The notes beneath the pieces were generated by a model, which worked only from the letters and a program-made list of their open reading frames with translations, searched no databases and had not been told where the DNA came from. Positions 22,560 through 32,773 of a DNA stretch of 64,000 nucleotides are shown here, in pieces. The stretch comes from an uncultured SAR86 cluster bacterium (lineage in GTDB: Bacteria > Pseudomonadota > Gammaproteobacteria > Magnimaribacterales > AG-339-G14): the NCBI GenBank assembly GCA_902587545.1, contig CACILL010000001.1, forward strand, positions 248,001 through 312,000. Reading direction: 5' to 3'. How positions within the stretch are numbered: position 1 is the first letter of the stretch; each line of letters begins with the position of its first letter. Both the position numbers and the translations under genes were made by a program.

Positions 22560-22587
22560 TTGAGAATAAATAGTCTTCTGGTATAGT
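22560..22587 (+). promoter_or_regulatory. Probable sigma-70 promoter of the L31 gene
   Basis: TTGAGA at 22560-22565 and TATAGT at 22582-22587 are separated by 16 bases, a good match to the housekeeping consensus. It lies about 33 bases before the GTG start of the L31 gene in the divergent priA gap. Confidence 0.55.
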
Positions 22588-22619
22588 GCGGCAGCATATT
22601 TTTTTAATCAAGAAGAATA

Positions 22620-23102
22620 GTGAAAAAAGAAATTCATCCAGAATACAGAACGGTTTTATTTCATGATGTGAGTGTAGATAAGTACTATCTCATTCCATCA
22701 ACATTGGAAACTGACCAAACTAAAGAATGGGAAGATGGTAATACTTATCCTTACTGTCCTCTTGATGTATCTTCAGCCTCTCATCCTTTCTATACAGGTC
22801 AGAATAAAATCATCGATACTGGTGGAAGAGTTGAAAGGTTCAAAAAACGTTTTTCAAAGAAAGCTGCTGTAAAGGCTGCTCCTGTTGAAGAAAGTCCTAA
22901 AGAAGAAACTCCTCCAGTAGAAGAAAAAGAAGAAGAGGTAAAAGCTTCAGCTCCTTCTGAAGAAGTTACAAAACAGGCTCCTGAAGCTACAGCTGAAGAA
23001 ACCCCTGAAGCCGTTGAAGTAGTTCCTTCTGATGCTCCTCAAGAGGAAACTTTTGCTGAAGAAGCTAGTGATGAATCTTCTAATTCTTCAGAAGAAAAAT
23101 AA
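22620..23102 (+). CDS. rpmE2: Ribosomal protein L31 type B with an acidic C-terminal tail
   Basis: Residues 1-85 are a type B (zinc-free) bL31: [43 protein letters not shown] and [10 protein letters not shown] are family signatures. Type B L31 is normally 80-90 residues. Here about 75 more follow, composed mainly of Glu, Pro, Ala and Ser ([10 protein letters not shown] and similar), an acidic disordered tail. The start is GTG. It lies upstream of typA, whose product also acts on ribosomes, with a 42-base gap. Confidence 0.93.
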   Translation: MKKEIHPEYRTVLFHDVSVDKYYLIPSTLETDQTKEWEDGNTYPYCPLDVSSASHPFYTGQNKIIDTGGRVERFKKRFSKKAAVKAAPVEESPKEETPPVEEKEEEVKASAPSEEVTKQAPEATAEETPEAVEVVPSDAPQEETFAEEASDESSNSSEEK

Positions 23103-23144
23103 ATTTTCATACTTGATTTTTTAGACTCCTAATCAGTCACTCAT

Positions 23145-24932
23145 ATGAATCCTGAATTTATTAGAAATATCGCCATCATTGCACACGTCGATCATGGGAA
23201 AACCACTTTAGTCGATAAATTACTAGAACATTCCGGTACCTTAGATAGAAAAAATATTGGCTCGGAGAGAATCTTAGATTCCAACGATCAAGAAAGAGAA
23301 AGAGGAATAACGATTCTTTCTAAAAATACTGCCATCAAGTGGAAAGATCACAAAATCAATATCGTAGACACTCCAGGTCATGCTGATTTTGGCGGAGAAG
23401 TGGAAAGAGTTTTGTCTATGGTAGATTCGGTTTTATTGCTAGTTGATGCCGTCGATGGGCCGATGCCACAAACAAGATTTGTGACTCAAAAAGCTTTTGA
23501 AAAAGGACTAAATCCCATTCTGGTTATAAATAAAATTGATCGTCCAAGTGCCAGACCTGATTGGGTGCAAGATCAAGTTTTTGATCTCTTCGATAGATTG
23601 GGTGGGAATGATCAACAGATGGATTTTCCTACAATCTATACCTCTGCATTGAATGGAACCTCTGGTTTGGATTTAGAGAAAATTGAAGAAGATATGTCGC
23701 CACTCTTAGACCTTATTATAAGTAAAGTGAATGAACCTGCTGTAAGTTTGGAAGAACCCTTTCAAATGCAAATCAGCGCTTTAGATAGTAATAGCTATGT
23801 GGGTGTAATTGGCATCGGCAGAATATCTCGTGGAAACGTCAAACCAAACGATCAAGTTGTAGTGATCGATGCTGAAGGAGAACAAAAAGCAGGAAAAATT
23901 CTCCAAGTTTTAGGTCATGAAGGTTTGGAAAGAGTTGAAGTCGACAAAGCTGAAGCGGGTGACATTGTCTGTGTGACTGGTATTGAAAAATTGTATATCT
24001 CAGATACTTTATGTGACCCAGAGAATACAGAACAACTCCCTCCTCTCTCTGTAGATGAGCCGACTGTGAGTATGACCTTTCAAGTGAATGATTCCCCATT
24101 TGCTGGTAAAGAAGGTAAGTTTGTAACGTCAAGAAATATTAAAGACCGTCTTGAACAAGAATTACTAAGTAATGTTGCTTTAAAAGTTGAGCAAGGTGAA
24201 AGTGCTGATAAATTCAAAGTCTCTGGGCGTGGTGAATTGCATTTATCGGTTTTGATAGAAAACATGCGTCGAGATGGGTTCGAATTGGGAGTTTCAAAAC
24301 CTGAGGTCATTCAAAAAGAAGTGAATGGCGAAATTCATGAACCTTTTGAACAAATAGTAATTGATATCGAGGAACAACATCAGGGACCTGTAATGGAAGA
24401 GATGGGCTTAAGAAAAGCAGAACTGAAAAATATGGAACCCAGCGAAACGGGAAGAATAAAATTGGATTTTATCGCTCCTTCCAGAGGCATGATTGGATTT
24501 AGGTCTCAGTTTCTTACCTTAACCAGCGGTACCGGAATTCTAACTAGTATCTTCGATCATTACGGTCCAGCAAAAAAAGGTGAGATTACTACACGTCAAA
24601 ATGGGGTCTTGGTCTCTATGGCTGAAGGTAAAACCTTGGCCTATTCATTATTCAACCTACAAAATAGAGGAAAGCTTTTTGTCGGACATGGATTGAACGT
24701 TTACAAAGGTCAAATTGTTGGCTTACATTCCAGAGATAACGACTTACCGGTCAATCCAACCAAAGCAAAACAGTTAACAAATATCAGAGCCTCAGGTACT
24801 GATGAAAATCTTATCTTGGTTCCCCACATTGAACATTCTTTAGAACAGGCATTGGAATTTATCGAAGAGGACGAATTAGTGGAGGTAACGCCTTCAGCGA
24901 TTAGATTGAGAAAAAAAACTTTCAGATTTTAA
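23145..24932 (+). CDS. typA: Ribosome-associated translational GTPase TypA/BipA
   Basis: This 595-residue GTPase binds the ribosome A site and assists 50S assembly and stress growth. G1 is [12 protein letters not shown], the switch region is ERERGITI, G3 is DTPGHADF and G4 is NKIDRPSA. The elongation-factor domains III and V are followed by the BipA-specific C-terminal domain ([46 protein letters not shown]-type end). The length is normal. It ends one base from the convergent dut stop. Confidence 0.96.
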   Translation: MNPEFIRNIAIIAHVDHGKTTLVDKLLEHSGTLDRKNIGSERILDSNDQERERGITILSKNTAIKWKDHKINIVDTPGHADFGGEVERVLSMVDSVLLLVDAVDGPMPQTRFVTQKAFEKGLNPILVINKIDRPSARPDWVQDQVFDLFDRLGGNDQQMDFPTIYTSALNGTSGLDLEKIEEDMSPLLDLIISKVNEPAVSLEEPFQMQISALDSNSYVGVIGIGRISRGNVKPNDQVVVIDAEGEQKAGKILQVLGHEGLERVEVDKAEAGDIVCVTGIEKLYISDTLCDPENTEQLPPLSVDEPTVSMTFQVNDSPFAGKEGKFVTSRNIKDRLEQELLSNVALKVEQGESADKFKVSGRGELHLSVLIENMRRDGFELGVSKPEVIQKEVNGEIHEPFEQIVIDIEEQHQGPVMEEMGLRKAELKNMEPSETGRIKLDFIAPSRGMIGFRSQFLTLTSGTGILTSIFDHYGPAKKGEITTRQNGVLVSMAEGKTLAYSLFNLQNRGKLFVGHGLNVYKGQIVGLHSRDNDLPVNPTKAKQLTNIRASGTDENLILVPHIEHSLEQALEFIEEDELVEVTPSAIRLRKKTFRF

Positions 24933-24933
24933 T

Positions 24934-25485
24934 TTATTTGGTACCTGAAGAACCAAAGCCCTTGGAGCCCCTTTCCGAGAAATCGAATTCAGAAACCAAC
25001 TTGAAGTTGGGTGAAGTAACGGCAAAAAACATCATCTGAGCAATCCTGTCTCCAGGAAGAACCTCGAATGATTCTTTGGATCTATTCCACAAAGAGACCA
25101 TGATTTCTCCTTGATAATCTGAATCAATAAGGCCCACAAGGTTTCCTAAGACAATTCCGTATTTATGCCCCAAGCCTGACCTGGGGAGAATTAGGGCTGC
25201 ATATTTAGAATCCTTAATATGTATTGAAAATCCAGTGGTAAAAAGAAAAGTCTCATCGGGCTGAAGAACTTTTTTTTCCTTGATATTAGTTCTCAAATCT
25301 AAGGCTGCCGATCCTGCAGTGCTGAATTTAGGCAAGGGAATTTTGTCACCAAGTTCGTTATCAAGAATTTTAAATTCAACGTTAAGTGCGATATTTGAAG
25401 TTGCTTGTTGTCCGGGACTAACCGCTTTTGATATCAAAGAAGGTAGGAAGATTCCTACTAATTTGAGCAAAATCCATCTAATCAT
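24934..25485 (-). CDS. dut: dUTP diphosphatase with an N-terminal hydrophobic extension
   Basis: Dut hydrolyses dUTP to dUMP, feeding thymidylate synthesis and keeping uracil out of DNA. Motif 1 is AGSAALDLR, motif 2 [10 protein letters not shown], motif 3 [17 protein letters not shown], motif 4 [10 protein letters not shown] and motif 5 [11 protein letters not shown]. The core begins near residue 35; before it lies an unusual segment ([19 protein letters not shown]) that looks like a membrane or amphipathic helix. No good start codon lies between it and the core, so the ATG overlapping the coaBC stop seems real. Confidence 0.92.
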   Translation of the reverse strand: MIRWILLKLVGIFLPSLISKAVSPGQQATSNIALNVEFKILDNELGDKIPLPKFSTAGSAALDLRTNIKEKKVLQPDETFLFTTGFSIHIKDSKYAALILPRSGLGHKYGIVLGNLVGLIDSDYQGEIMVSLWNRSKESFEVLPGDRIAQMMFFAVTSPNFKLVSEFDFSERGSKGFGSSGTK

Positions 25486-26680
25486 TAAGGATATTTTTTG
25501 AAATAAATTGAACTATTTTTCTTGCAACCTTTTCTTTTGAGGTTTTGGGTATTTTTAATTCTTCTTTTTCAGTAATTAATGTCACCTCATTATTGTCAGA
25601 ATCAAAACCAATAGAACTATCTGATACATCGTTAGCGACAATAAGATTCAAATTCTTTGAAGATAATTTTTTTCTAGCGTTATCAATCATATTTTCCGTT
25701 TCTGCTGCAAAACCAACTATTTTTAAATCAGGATTGTTATCTGAAACGTATTTCAAGATGTCTTCATTTTTTTCTAAATTCAGACTCATGTTTTTGGACT
25801 GATCTTTTTTAATTTTTTGAGATTCAGCATTTTTCATTTTGAAATCTGCAACTGCAGCCGTTGATATAAACAAATCGATATCGGATAAATTTGCAGTGAC
25901 GTGCTCTTTCATTTCCTCGGCAGATTCGATATCTATTCTTTTGACCCTCTCAGGTGTGTCTAAAGTTACCGGGCCAGAAATCAAAGTCACTATTGCGGAT
26001 TCATCAACAGCAGCTTTAGCAAGCGAAAAGCCCATCTTTCCAGAACTTTTGTTGGAGATGTATCTAACAGGATCAATTTTCTCTCTTGTGGGTCCAGCAG
26101 TTATGAGCACTTTTTTACCAGCTAACAAACCAGAAGAAAATTCTTTTGCTACCTCTTCAATAATTTCCTTAGGTTCTGACATTCTTCCAGGACCCACATC
26201 ACCACAAGCTTGATCGCCCTCGTTAGGCCCGATTTGGTGAAAAACAGGTTTTTTAAGCAATGAAAGATTCTTCTTTGTACGTTTGTCCTTCCACATGCCT
26301 TGATTCATTGCTGGGGCAAAAAATATTTTAGAGTCTGCAGCAAGACATACCGCAGACATTAAATCATCGCCTCTTCCAGCAGCGAGTTTTGCAAGGCTAT
26401 CTGCCGAACAAGGAGAAATGACAATGGCATCAGCCCATCTTGCTAATTCTATATGCCCCATAGCTGATTCGGCGTTGGTATCTAAAAGATCTGAGTGAAC
26501 TTCATTGCCAGACAAAGCCTGCATGGTAAGCGGCGTAATGAATTCTTTGGCTGCTTCAGTCATGAGTACCCGAACTTCGGAGCCTGAGCTCTTAAATAGC
26601 CTTATTAACTCAGCCGCTTTATATGCCGCAATACCTCCTGTGACACAAAGCAAAATTTGTCTATTAGCTAATCGTTCCAT
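25478..26680 (-). CDS. coaBC: Bifunctional phosphopantothenoylcysteine decarboxylase / phosphopantothenate-cysteine ligase
   Basis: CoaBC (400 residues) carries out the second and third steps of CoA synthesis. The N-terminal flavoprotein half has [16 protein letters not shown] and the decarboxylase motif [10 protein letters not shown] with the catalytic site. The C-terminal ligase half has [25 protein letters not shown] and AAVADFK. It is complete and overlaps dut by eight bases in the conserved coaBC-dut order. The upstream pathway kinase is likely the gene at 383-1186. Confidence 0.96.
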   Translation of the reverse strand: MERLANRQILLCVTGGIAAYKAAELIRLFKSSGSEVRVLMTEAAKEFITPLTMQALSGNEVHSDLLDTNAESAMGHIELARWADAIVISPCSADSLAKLAAGRGDDLMSAVCLAADSKIFFAPAMNQGMWKDKRTKKNLSLLKKPVFHQIGPNEGDQACGDVGPGRMSEPKEIIEEVAKEFSSGLLAGKKVLITAGPTREKIDPVRYISNKSSGKMGFSLAKAAVDESAIVTLISGPVTLDTPERVKRIDIESAEEMKEHVTANLSDIDLFISTAAVADFKMKNAESQKIKKDQSKNMSLNLEKNEDILKYVSDNNPDLKIVGFAAETENMIDNARKKLSSKNLNLIVANDVSDSSIGFDSDNNEVTLITEKEELKIPKTSKEKVARKIVQFISKNILND

Positions 26681-26754
26681 ACAAAAATTATAACTCAGAT
26701 AGGTTTCTTTGAACTTAGGATTCTGGTATAAAGCTCTTCTTGCAAAAAAATATT

Positions 26755-26991
26755 ATGAGCAAAGAGTGTCAAGTAACAGGTAAAACGCCAATGGCAGGGA
26801 ACAACGTTTCTAAGGCAGTTAACAAAACTAAAAGAAAGTTCATGCCTAATTTGCATCGTCATAAGTTTTGGGTGGAGTCTGAAAACAAATATGTGACTCT
26901 AACTCTTTCTGCTAAAGGTATGAGAATCATTGATAAAAAAGGGATTGATGTTGTTTTAAAAGAAATAAGAGATAGAGGTGAAAAGATATGA
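26755..26991 (+). CDS. rpmB: 50S ribosomal protein L28
   Basis: bL28 of 78 residues, starting [20 protein letters not shown] and containing [17 protein letters not shown], both family signatures. The track start at 26740 adds five unlikely residues; the ATG at 26755 matches the family N terminus. It overlaps rpmG by four bases (ATGA), the usual rpmBG operon. It diverges from coaBC. Confidence 0.96.
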   Translation: MSKECQVTGKTPMAGNNVSKAVNKTKRKFMPNLHRHKFWVESENKYVTLTLSAKGMRIIDKKGIDVVLKEIRDRGEKI

Positions 26992-27143
26992 GAGAAAAAA
27001 TTAAACTAGTCTCCTCTGCTGGAACGGGTCACTTCTATACTACAGATAAAAACAAGACTAAAACTCCAGACAAAATAGAATTTAAAAAATATGACCCTAG
27101 AGTCAAAAAACACGTCATCTACAAAGAAGAAAAAATCAAATAA
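26988..27143 (+). CDS. rpmG: 50S ribosomal protein L33
   Basis: This 51-residue ORF is missing from the ORF track. It reads [22 protein letters not shown] and ends [17 protein letters not shown], which is bL33 end to end. It lacks the zinc cysteines, as in the C-minus form common in gammaproteobacteria. Its start overlaps the rpmB stop, and its last 53 bases overlap the maf reading frame. Confidence 0.96.
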   Translation: MREKIKLVSSAGTGHFYTTDKNKTKTPDKIEFKKYDPRVKKHVIYKEEKIK

Positions 27144-27756
27144 TTTCGATATTTATCTTGCTTCTAGTTCGCCTAGAAGAGCCGAAATCCTTAAAAATCT
27201 TAAAGTTAATTTTGAAATCCTTAAATGCGATTACGATGAGTCCAACTTTACTGATGAAACTCCTGAGGATTTCGTTGTCAAAAATACCCAGCAAAAATGT
27301 CTCGCTGCTCATGCAATCAGACAACAAAAGAATTTACCCAATAAGCCAATCTTAACTGCTGATACCATTGTTGCCTTGGATGGCAAAATATTTGGAAAGC
27401 CTGAAAACAAAGATCATGCCATTGCCATGCTCCTTGAGTTCTCCGGGAGAAGACACTCGGTCATGACCTGTGTCTGTTTTGGTGAAACCGACCCGCAATC
27501 TGATGCTGAAGTAAGCATGATGTTTGATCTAGTCAGAACTGAAATTCAATTTGCAAACTTAACTGCTAATCAATGTGCAAAATATTGGGAAACCAATGAA
27601 CCAAAAGACAAAGCCGGTGCTTATGGCATTCAAGGTTATGGAGGTTTATTTGTTGAATCTTTGGAAGGTAGCTACAGCAACGTTGTAGGGTTGCCGGTCG
27701 TTGAGACTTGTAAGATTTTTAAAGAAAAGAGTATTGGTTATTGGTTGAATCAATAA
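27091..27756 (+). CDS. Maf-family nucleotide pyrophosphatase
   Basis: Maf proteins hydrolyse non-canonical or modified nucleoside triphosphates. The N-terminal [13 protein letters not shown], the catalytic [25 protein letters not shown] and the C-terminal [30 protein letters not shown] are all present; the last is typical of dTTP/UTP-specific YhdE-type enzymes. The only ATG before the conserved SSSPRR lies inside rpmG, giving a 53-base out-of-frame overlap and about 22 extra N-terminal residues rich in Ser and Lys. Confidence 0.92.
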   Translation: MTLESKNTSSTKKKKSNNFDIYLASSSPRRAEILKNLKVNFEILKCDYDESNFTDETPEDFVVKNTQQKCLAAHAIRQQKNLPNKPILTADTIVALDGKIFGKPENKDHAIAMLLEFSGRRHSVMTCVCFGETDPQSDAEVSMMFDLVRTEIQFANLTANQCAKYWETNEPKDKAGAYGIQGYGGLFVESLEGSYSNVVGLPVVETCKIFKEKSIGYWLNQ

Positions 27757-27781
27757 CTTTTTAATTCAGATAAAATAAAGT

Positions 27782-29308
27782 GTGTATTTTTCTAAATTTT
27801 TCGCTGGGTTTTTTTTAGGTTCTTTAATTGTCTTAGCTTTTCAGCCCTTTAATTATTGGTTTGTAACTTTTCTCATTCCGGGACTTTTATATCAACTGAT
27901 TAAAACTGAAGGCGTAAAAAATACTTTTTTTATTTCCTATTTTTTTGGTTTCGGCCTTTGGGCATTTGGAATATTCTGGATAGAAAATAGCATAACTGTT
28001 TATGGAGGAGCCTCACCAATATTGGGAAGTTTTCTAACATTATTGTTAGCAGCTTTTTTAAGCTTGTTTCAGGCTATCAGTTTTACTGCATTTAAACTTG
28101 TTAGCAGCCATAGAAAAACTTACGAAATATTTCTTCTTTTTCCAGCTGCTTGGGTATTAAGCGAATGGTTGAGAGAGTTTCTTTTTACTGGTTTTCCATG
28201 GTTGTATATAGGTTATACCGCTGTAGATAACAGCCTGTTACAGGGCTACATTCCTATCCTTGGAATTTTTGGCATAGGTTTTCTCATTGTTTTGATCTCT
28301 CAAATGTTTCTTGCTTTGCTAGACGGCTTAAGAGACTTTACTCAAAGCAAATCTTTATATTTATCTTGCCTAGTCTTAATAATCGTTTTTATCGGCAATC
28401 AACCGCTAAAAAATTTCAATTGGACTGAGTCAACTGGGAAGATCTCGGCAACAGTTGTTCAGCCTAATATTGATATCAAAGAAAAATGGACGCAAAAAGG
28501 ACTACGAAAAATAGAAAGCGCGATAGAAAAGAAATTAAATCAAAATCCACCGCAAAACCTTACTCAACCCTCTGTTATATTTTGGCCAGAGGTAACTCTC
28601 ACCTCATTAATTCAAAAGGACAGAATAAATGAATTCAGAAATAATATTCTCAACGAAAATAGTATGCTCGGAATGGTCATAGGTGCATTATCCGAAAATA
28701 AGTTAGAAGAAATTAATAATTCATTAATTGGAATTGGCAATATCTCAGGCATTTACGACAAAAAGTTTTTAGTCCCCTTTGGCGAATACGTTCCTCTCTC
28801 AGGACTCTTCAGTGTATTTTTTGATTTTTTTAATTTCAATAGGCCGCAAATATTTTCAGGTAGCAAGAGCGAACTTATTGGGAATGATTTAATAAAAATA
28901 TCTTCAGCAATATGTTATGAGATTGCCTATCAAAATATATTTTTATCCAATAGCAAAAAAACCAATATCTTGTTTAATGCCAGCAACGACAATTGGTTTG
29001 GAACTGGCTTAGGCCCTCATCAACATTTGCAAATTTCAAGATTTAGAGCGGCTGAACACCAGAAATATTTGGTGAGATCGACATCAACTGGTATCAGCGC
29101 CTTAATTAACCATCACGGACAGATCATAAAAAAAATTGAAGTTTCTACTGACAAAAATGAATTAGAGAGTTTTCAAGAAGATGTGATTCTTAAGTCAGGT
29201 CAAACTCCATATGCATATTTTGGGAAAAAACCTTTTTTATTCACATTGGTTATTATCTTTTTTATATCAGCGATATTAAAATTTAAAAGGGATGAAAACT
29301 TATTTTAA
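27782..29308 (+). CDS. lnt: Apolipoprotein N-acyltransferase
   Basis: Lnt (508 residues) adds the third acyl chain to lipoproteins in the inner membrane. The N-terminal half has about six hydrophobic segments (FFAGFFLGSLIVLAF onward) and LFPAAWVLSEWLRE. The C-terminal nitrilase domain has the triad: Glu in FWPEVTL, Lys in DKKFLVPFGEYVPL and Cys in SAICYEIAY. GTG start at 27782. Its end overlaps the L,D-transpeptidase start by 17 bases. No corC/ybeX neighbour is present. Confidence 0.94.
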   Translation: MYFSKFFAGFFLGSLIVLAFQPFNYWFVTFLIPGLLYQLIKTEGVKNTFFISYFFGFGLWAFGIFWIENSITVYGGASPILGSFLTLLLAAFLSLFQAISFTAFKLVSSHRKTYEIFLLFPAAWVLSEWLREFLFTGFPWLYIGYTAVDNSLLQGYIPILGIFGIGFLIVLISQMFLALLDGLRDFTQSKSLYLSCLVLIIVFIGNQPLKNFNWTESTGKISATVVQPNIDIKEKWTQKGLRKIESAIEKKLNQNPPQNLTQPSVIFWPEVTLTSLIQKDRINEFRNNILNENSMLGMVIGALSENKLEEINNSLIGIGNISGIYDKKFLVPFGEYVPLSGLFSVFFDFFNFNRPQIFSGSKSELIGNDLIKISSAICYEIAYQNIFLSNSKKTNILFNASNDNWFGTGLGPHQHLQISRFRAAEHQKYLVRSTSTGISALINHHGQIIKKIEVSTDKNELESFQEDVILKSGQTPYAYFGKKPFLFTLVIIFFISAILKFKRDENLF

Positions 29309-29900
29309 GTATTTAATTTTTGTGATTTTTAGTTCTGCCTTTTTTTATGGTTGTAGTTCAGTTCCTTTGGATTATTCATCTTATGAAAATATCAATTTTC
29401 AAGAATTTGGTGAAATGAATAAAAACCGAACTCACGTTTTGATAAATTTAGCTAAACAGGAACTTACTATAAAAACTCCATATTCAAGTAAGACTTACCC
29501 AATTTCATCTTCTGCTTATGGAATCGGTAGCGTTCGAGATAGTTTAAAAACTCCTCTTGGTGCGCATATAATTTCTGAAAAAATCGGTAAGGGTGCAAAA
29601 ATAGGTTCAGTTTTCAAGGCTAGAAAATTTACCGGGGAAATAGTGGTACCAATTACAGAAAAAATTGATATAAAAGAAGATGTCATCACTACGAGGATTC
29701 TATGGTTGGATGGTTTGGAAATTGGAAAAAACAAAGGAGGAAATGTAGATTCAAAAAGTCGATACATTTACATTCATGGCACTGCCGAAGAAGGTCTTAT
29801 TGGTGAACCTGCCAGCTTGGGTTGCATCAGAATGAAGAATACAGACGTTATAAAGTTATTCAATAGAGTGAGAAAAGGTACACAGGTATTGATTTACTGA
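29292..29900 (+). CDS. L,D-transpeptidase (YkuD fold), probable lipoprotein
   Basis: This 202-residue envelope protein has a signal peptide with a lipobox-like FFYGC near residue 21, so it is likely lipidated, by a pathway whose last enzyme (Lnt) is encoded just upstream. The YkuD domain shows YIHGTAEEGLIGEPASLGCIRMKN with the catalytic HG and SLGCIRM. Such enzymes form 3-3 cross-links in peptidoglycan or attach lipoproteins to it; which applies here cannot be told. Confidence 0.88.
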   Translation: MKTYFKYLIFVIFSSAFFYGCSSVPLDYSSYENINFQEFGEMNKNRTHVLINLAKQELTIKTPYSSKTYPISSSAYGIGSVRDSLKTPLGAHIISEKIGKGAKIGSVFKARKFTGEIVVPITEKIDIKEDVITTRILWLDGLEIGKNKGGNVDSKSRYIYIHGTAEEGLIGEPASLGCIRMKNTDVIKLFNRVRKGTQVLIY

Positions 29901-29923
29901 ACTTTATTATTTAATTTAACATT

Positions 29924-30520
29924 ATGAGATTTGCTTTAATTTTATTTTCCTTCTTTGTCGTTAGTTGCTCTCAAGGAAACGCCGAAATAGAAAATTTTAA
30001 TGCAATGAACTTTCAACCTGATCTAAACAAAATCCCTGTAGAAGGTTGTCCTGCCATTTTAAATCACAACATCCGTGTGCTTGATTCAAAAGAAATCATC
30101 AATTTGTGCGAACACAAAGATAAAGTGGTGCTTGCAGTAAATGTTGCCAGTCGATGCGGTTTCACCTATCAGTACGAAGCTTTGCAAACATTATTTGAAA
30201 ACTACCAAGGAAAAGATTTTGTGATTCTAGGCTTCCCTTCTAGAGACTTTATGTTTCAGGAATATAGTGATGAAGGCCAAGTAAAAGAGTTTTGTAATTC
30301 TAAGTATGGCGTGACCTTTCCCATGTTCGCTACATCAAGTGTCAAAGGAAAAAAGGCCAACAGCTTCTATCAAAACCTTGCAATGATTACTGGAAAATCT
30401 CCTGATTGGAATTTCACCAAGTATTTGATATCCAAAGATGGTGAAGTCTTAAAACCTTTCTCCAAGAATATAGAGCCCGATAGCGAAGAAATAATTTCTG
30501 CTATCGAATCACTGCTCTAA
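29924..30520 (+). CDS. Glutathione peroxidase-like thiol peroxidase, exported lipoprotein
   Basis: This 198-residue protein has a signal peptide ending in VVSCSQ, a lipobox, so it is likely periplasmic. The peroxidase core has NVASRCGFTYQYEAL with the peroxidatic Cys (not selenocysteine), ILGFPSRDFMFQE in place of the usual FPCNQFGGQE, and WNFTKYL with the catalytic Trp and Asn. It reduces peroxides using thioredoxin or glutathione. Its stop lies inside the convergent rpiA gene by 12 bases. Confidence 0.88.
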   Translation: MRFALILFSFFVVSCSQGNAEIENFNAMNFQPDLNKIPVEGCPAILNHNIRVLDSKEIINLCEHKDKVVLAVNVASRCGFTYQYEALQTLFENYQGKDFVILGFPSRDFMFQEYSDEGQVKEFCNSKYGVTFPMFATSSVKGKKANSFYQNLAMITGKSPDWNFTKYLISKDGEVLKPFSKNIEPDSEEIISAIESLL

Positions 30521-31186
30521 AACTTCCGGAACTCCATTTTTATCTACAACTAAACAATCTGCCTTTCTTGCAGCAAATATACCGTTGGCTACTACACCTG
30601 GAATGTTATTGATTTCGTTTTCAAAGTCATACGGTACATTAAGTTTTAAGTTGCGGACGTCTATTATTTGATTACCGTTATCAGACACAAATCCTACTCT
30701 GTATTCTGGGGTTCCACCCTTTACCACCATCTGTCGTGCGACATAACTTCTTGCCATTGGAATTACTTCAATAGCAACTGGAAATTTTCCAAGCAGTTTT
30801 ACTTTTTTAGATGAATCGCAAATGCAGATAAATTTTTTAGATGCCGAGGCAATTATCTTTTCTCGAGTTAATGCTCCACCCCCGCCTTTGATCATTTCAA
30901 AACGATCATTGATTTCATCAGCACCATCGATATAAAAATCCGGGGAGCCAACGTCATTTAACTCAGACACTTCAAAACCTGCCTCTTCCAATAATTGCGT
31001 GCTTGCAACTGAACTGGATACGATAGCTTTGATTTCAGGTTTTTGATCAATCAATTCTTGGATAAAAAAATTAGTAGTACTTCCTGTACCAATACCCAAA
31101 ATACAATCTTTATGAAGCTTTGTAGCCAGATACTCGTAGGCTTTGCGCGCAACAGCTTGTTTTGTTTCTGAGTTAGAATTTTCCAT
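30509..31186 (-). CDS. rpiA: Ribose-5-phosphate isomerase A
   Basis: RpiA (225 residues) interconverts ribose 5-phosphate and ribulose 5-phosphate. The phosphate loop GIGTGSTTNFFI, the YIDGADEIN catalytic region and KGGGGALTREKIIA are all canonical. It is complete and diverges from ilvA, as in E. coli and Pseudomonas, where rpiA and ilvA are also neighbours. Confidence 0.96.
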   Translation of the reverse strand: MENSNSETKQAVARKAYEYLATKLHKDCILGIGTGSTTNFFIQELIDQKPEIKAIVSSSVASTQLLEEAGFEVSELNDVGSPDFYIDGADEINDRFEMIKGGGGALTREKIIASASKKFICICDSSKKVKLLGKFPVAIEVIPMARSYVARQMVVKGGTPEYRVGFVSDNGNQIIDVRNLKLNVPYDFENEINNIPGVVANGIFAARKADCLVVDKNGVPEVLEQ

Positions 31187-31240
31187 GTCTATGGCTTATG
31201 AGAGAACTCTACGTATAATACCTCGCTTTCCAGAATTTTT

Positions 31241-32773
31241 ATGAAAAAAGTAATCAAAAACTACATAGATAAAATAGAGAACTCTAAAGTTTATGAGGTC
31301 GCTAATATTTCGCCTCTAACGAAGGCTGATAATTTATCAAAAGAACTGATAAATAGTATTTTCTTAAAAAGAGAGGATTTGCAGCCTACCCACTCTTTTA
31401 AAATTAGAGGTGCTTACAACAAGATTGCTCACCTTTATCGGTCCAAAAAGATAACTGAGGTTGCAACAGCATCCGCGGGAAATCATGCCCAAGGAGTTGC
31501 TTATTCGGCAAAAGAGCTAGGCATCAAGGCCACTATCTTCATGCCAAAGACCACGCCTTTGATTAAAGTAAACGCTGTAAGAGATTTGAAAGCTAAGGTA
31601 GTTTTGGTTGGTAATAACTTTGATGATGCACTTAAAGAATCAAAAACATTCTGTAAAAAAAATAAAGTAAATTTCATCCATCCATTTGATGATCCACTAG
31701 TAATTGCAGGACAAGGTACGGTTGGCATGGAAATCTCAGAACAATTTCCTGAAAATCTTTATGCTATATTCGTTGCCGTTGGTGGTGGAGGTTTGATTGC
31801 TGGAATTGGAGCTTACTTAAATAAAGTTCATCCTAATGTGAAGATAATAGGTGTTGAAGCAGCTGATTCAGCAGGATTACATGCCTCTGTGAAGGCGGGT
31901 AAAAGAATTAAACTCAAAGAAGTTGGATTGTTTGCTGATGGAGCTGCGGCAAAACAAATAGGAAAAAATAACTACGAACTTATAAAAAATTTCTTAGATG
32001 AATCAATAACCGTTGATACCGATGAAATTTGTGCTGCTGTGAAAGATACTTTCTTGGAAACTAGGACCGTTCCTGAGCCAACTGGAGCATTAGCACTTGC
32101 AGGATTAAAAAAATACATAGCCCAAAAAAGAATTAAGAACAAAAATCTTATCGCAACTTATTGCGGCTCAAATCTAAATTTTGAGTCTTTGGGACATATT
32201 GTTGAAAGATCCAAAATTGGAGAAAAAAAGGAAATTATATTAAGTATAGCTATAGACGAAAAAAAGGGTTCGTTTAGAAAACTTTGCAGAGACATCGGCC
32301 AAAAAAATATCACCGAGTTTAGTTATAGAAAAGATGGCAGTTCTAAAGCAAAAATTCTTTTGGGATTGGAACTTCAAGATTCAAAAAAAAGCAAAGATAT
32401 TTTTTTAAAAGCCTTAAGAAATAAAAAGTACTCTTTTACAGATTTAAGCAACGATGAAATCTCTAAAAAACATCTTAAATTCATGCATGGTGGTAGAGGA
32501 CCCCAACTAGAAGATGAATTCGTTGAAGAAGTTTACAGTGTAGATTTCCCTGAAAAACCAGGTGCCCTTCTCAATTTTTTAACTTTGCTTAAAGACAAAT
32601 GGGATATCTCCCTTTTTCATTATAAAAATCAAGGTGCAATCTATGGTGGTGCTTTAGTAGGTTTTACAATAAGACAGAAGCAAGTAAAAAGTCTGGAAAG
32701 AGATCTCCTAAGAATTTCCTATCCTTTTACCAGAGAGACTGAAAACCTAGGTTACCAAGCTTTTTTAAAGTAA
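31241..32773 (+). CDS. ilvA: Threonine dehydratase, biosynthetic
   Basis: IlvA (510 residues) deaminates threonine to 2-oxobutyrate, the first committed step to isoleucine. The PLP lysine is in HSFKIRGAYNK, the phosphate loop is GGGGLIAGIG, and SAGNHAQGVA holds the cofactor-ring contact. Two C-terminal ACT-like regulatory domains (about residues 330-500) imply feedback control by isoleucine and valine. The length matches the 514-residue E. coli enzyme. Confidence 0.96.
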   Translation: MKKVIKNYIDKIENSKVYEVANISPLTKADNLSKELINSIFLKREDLQPTHSFKIRGAYNKIAHLYRSKKITEVATASAGNHAQGVAYSAKELGIKATIFMPKTTPLIKVNAVRDLKAKVVLVGNNFDDALKESKTFCKKNKVNFIHPFDDPLVIAGQGTVGMEISEQFPENLYAIFVAVGGGGLIAGIGAYLNKVHPNVKIIGVEAADSAGLHASVKAGKRIKLKEVGLFADGAAAKQIGKNNYELIKNFLDESITVDTDEICAAVKDTFLETRTVPEPTGALALAGLKKYIAQKRIKNKNLIATYCGSNLNFESLGHIVERSKIGEKKEIILSIAIDEKKGSFRKLCRDIGQKNITEFSYRKDGSSKAKILLGLELQDSKKSKDIFLKALRNKKYSFTDLSNDEISKKHLKFMHGGRGPQLEDEFVEEVYSVDFPEKPGALLNFLTLLKDKWDISLFHYKNQGAIYGGALVGFTIRQKQVKSLERDLLRISYPFTRETENLGYQAFLK

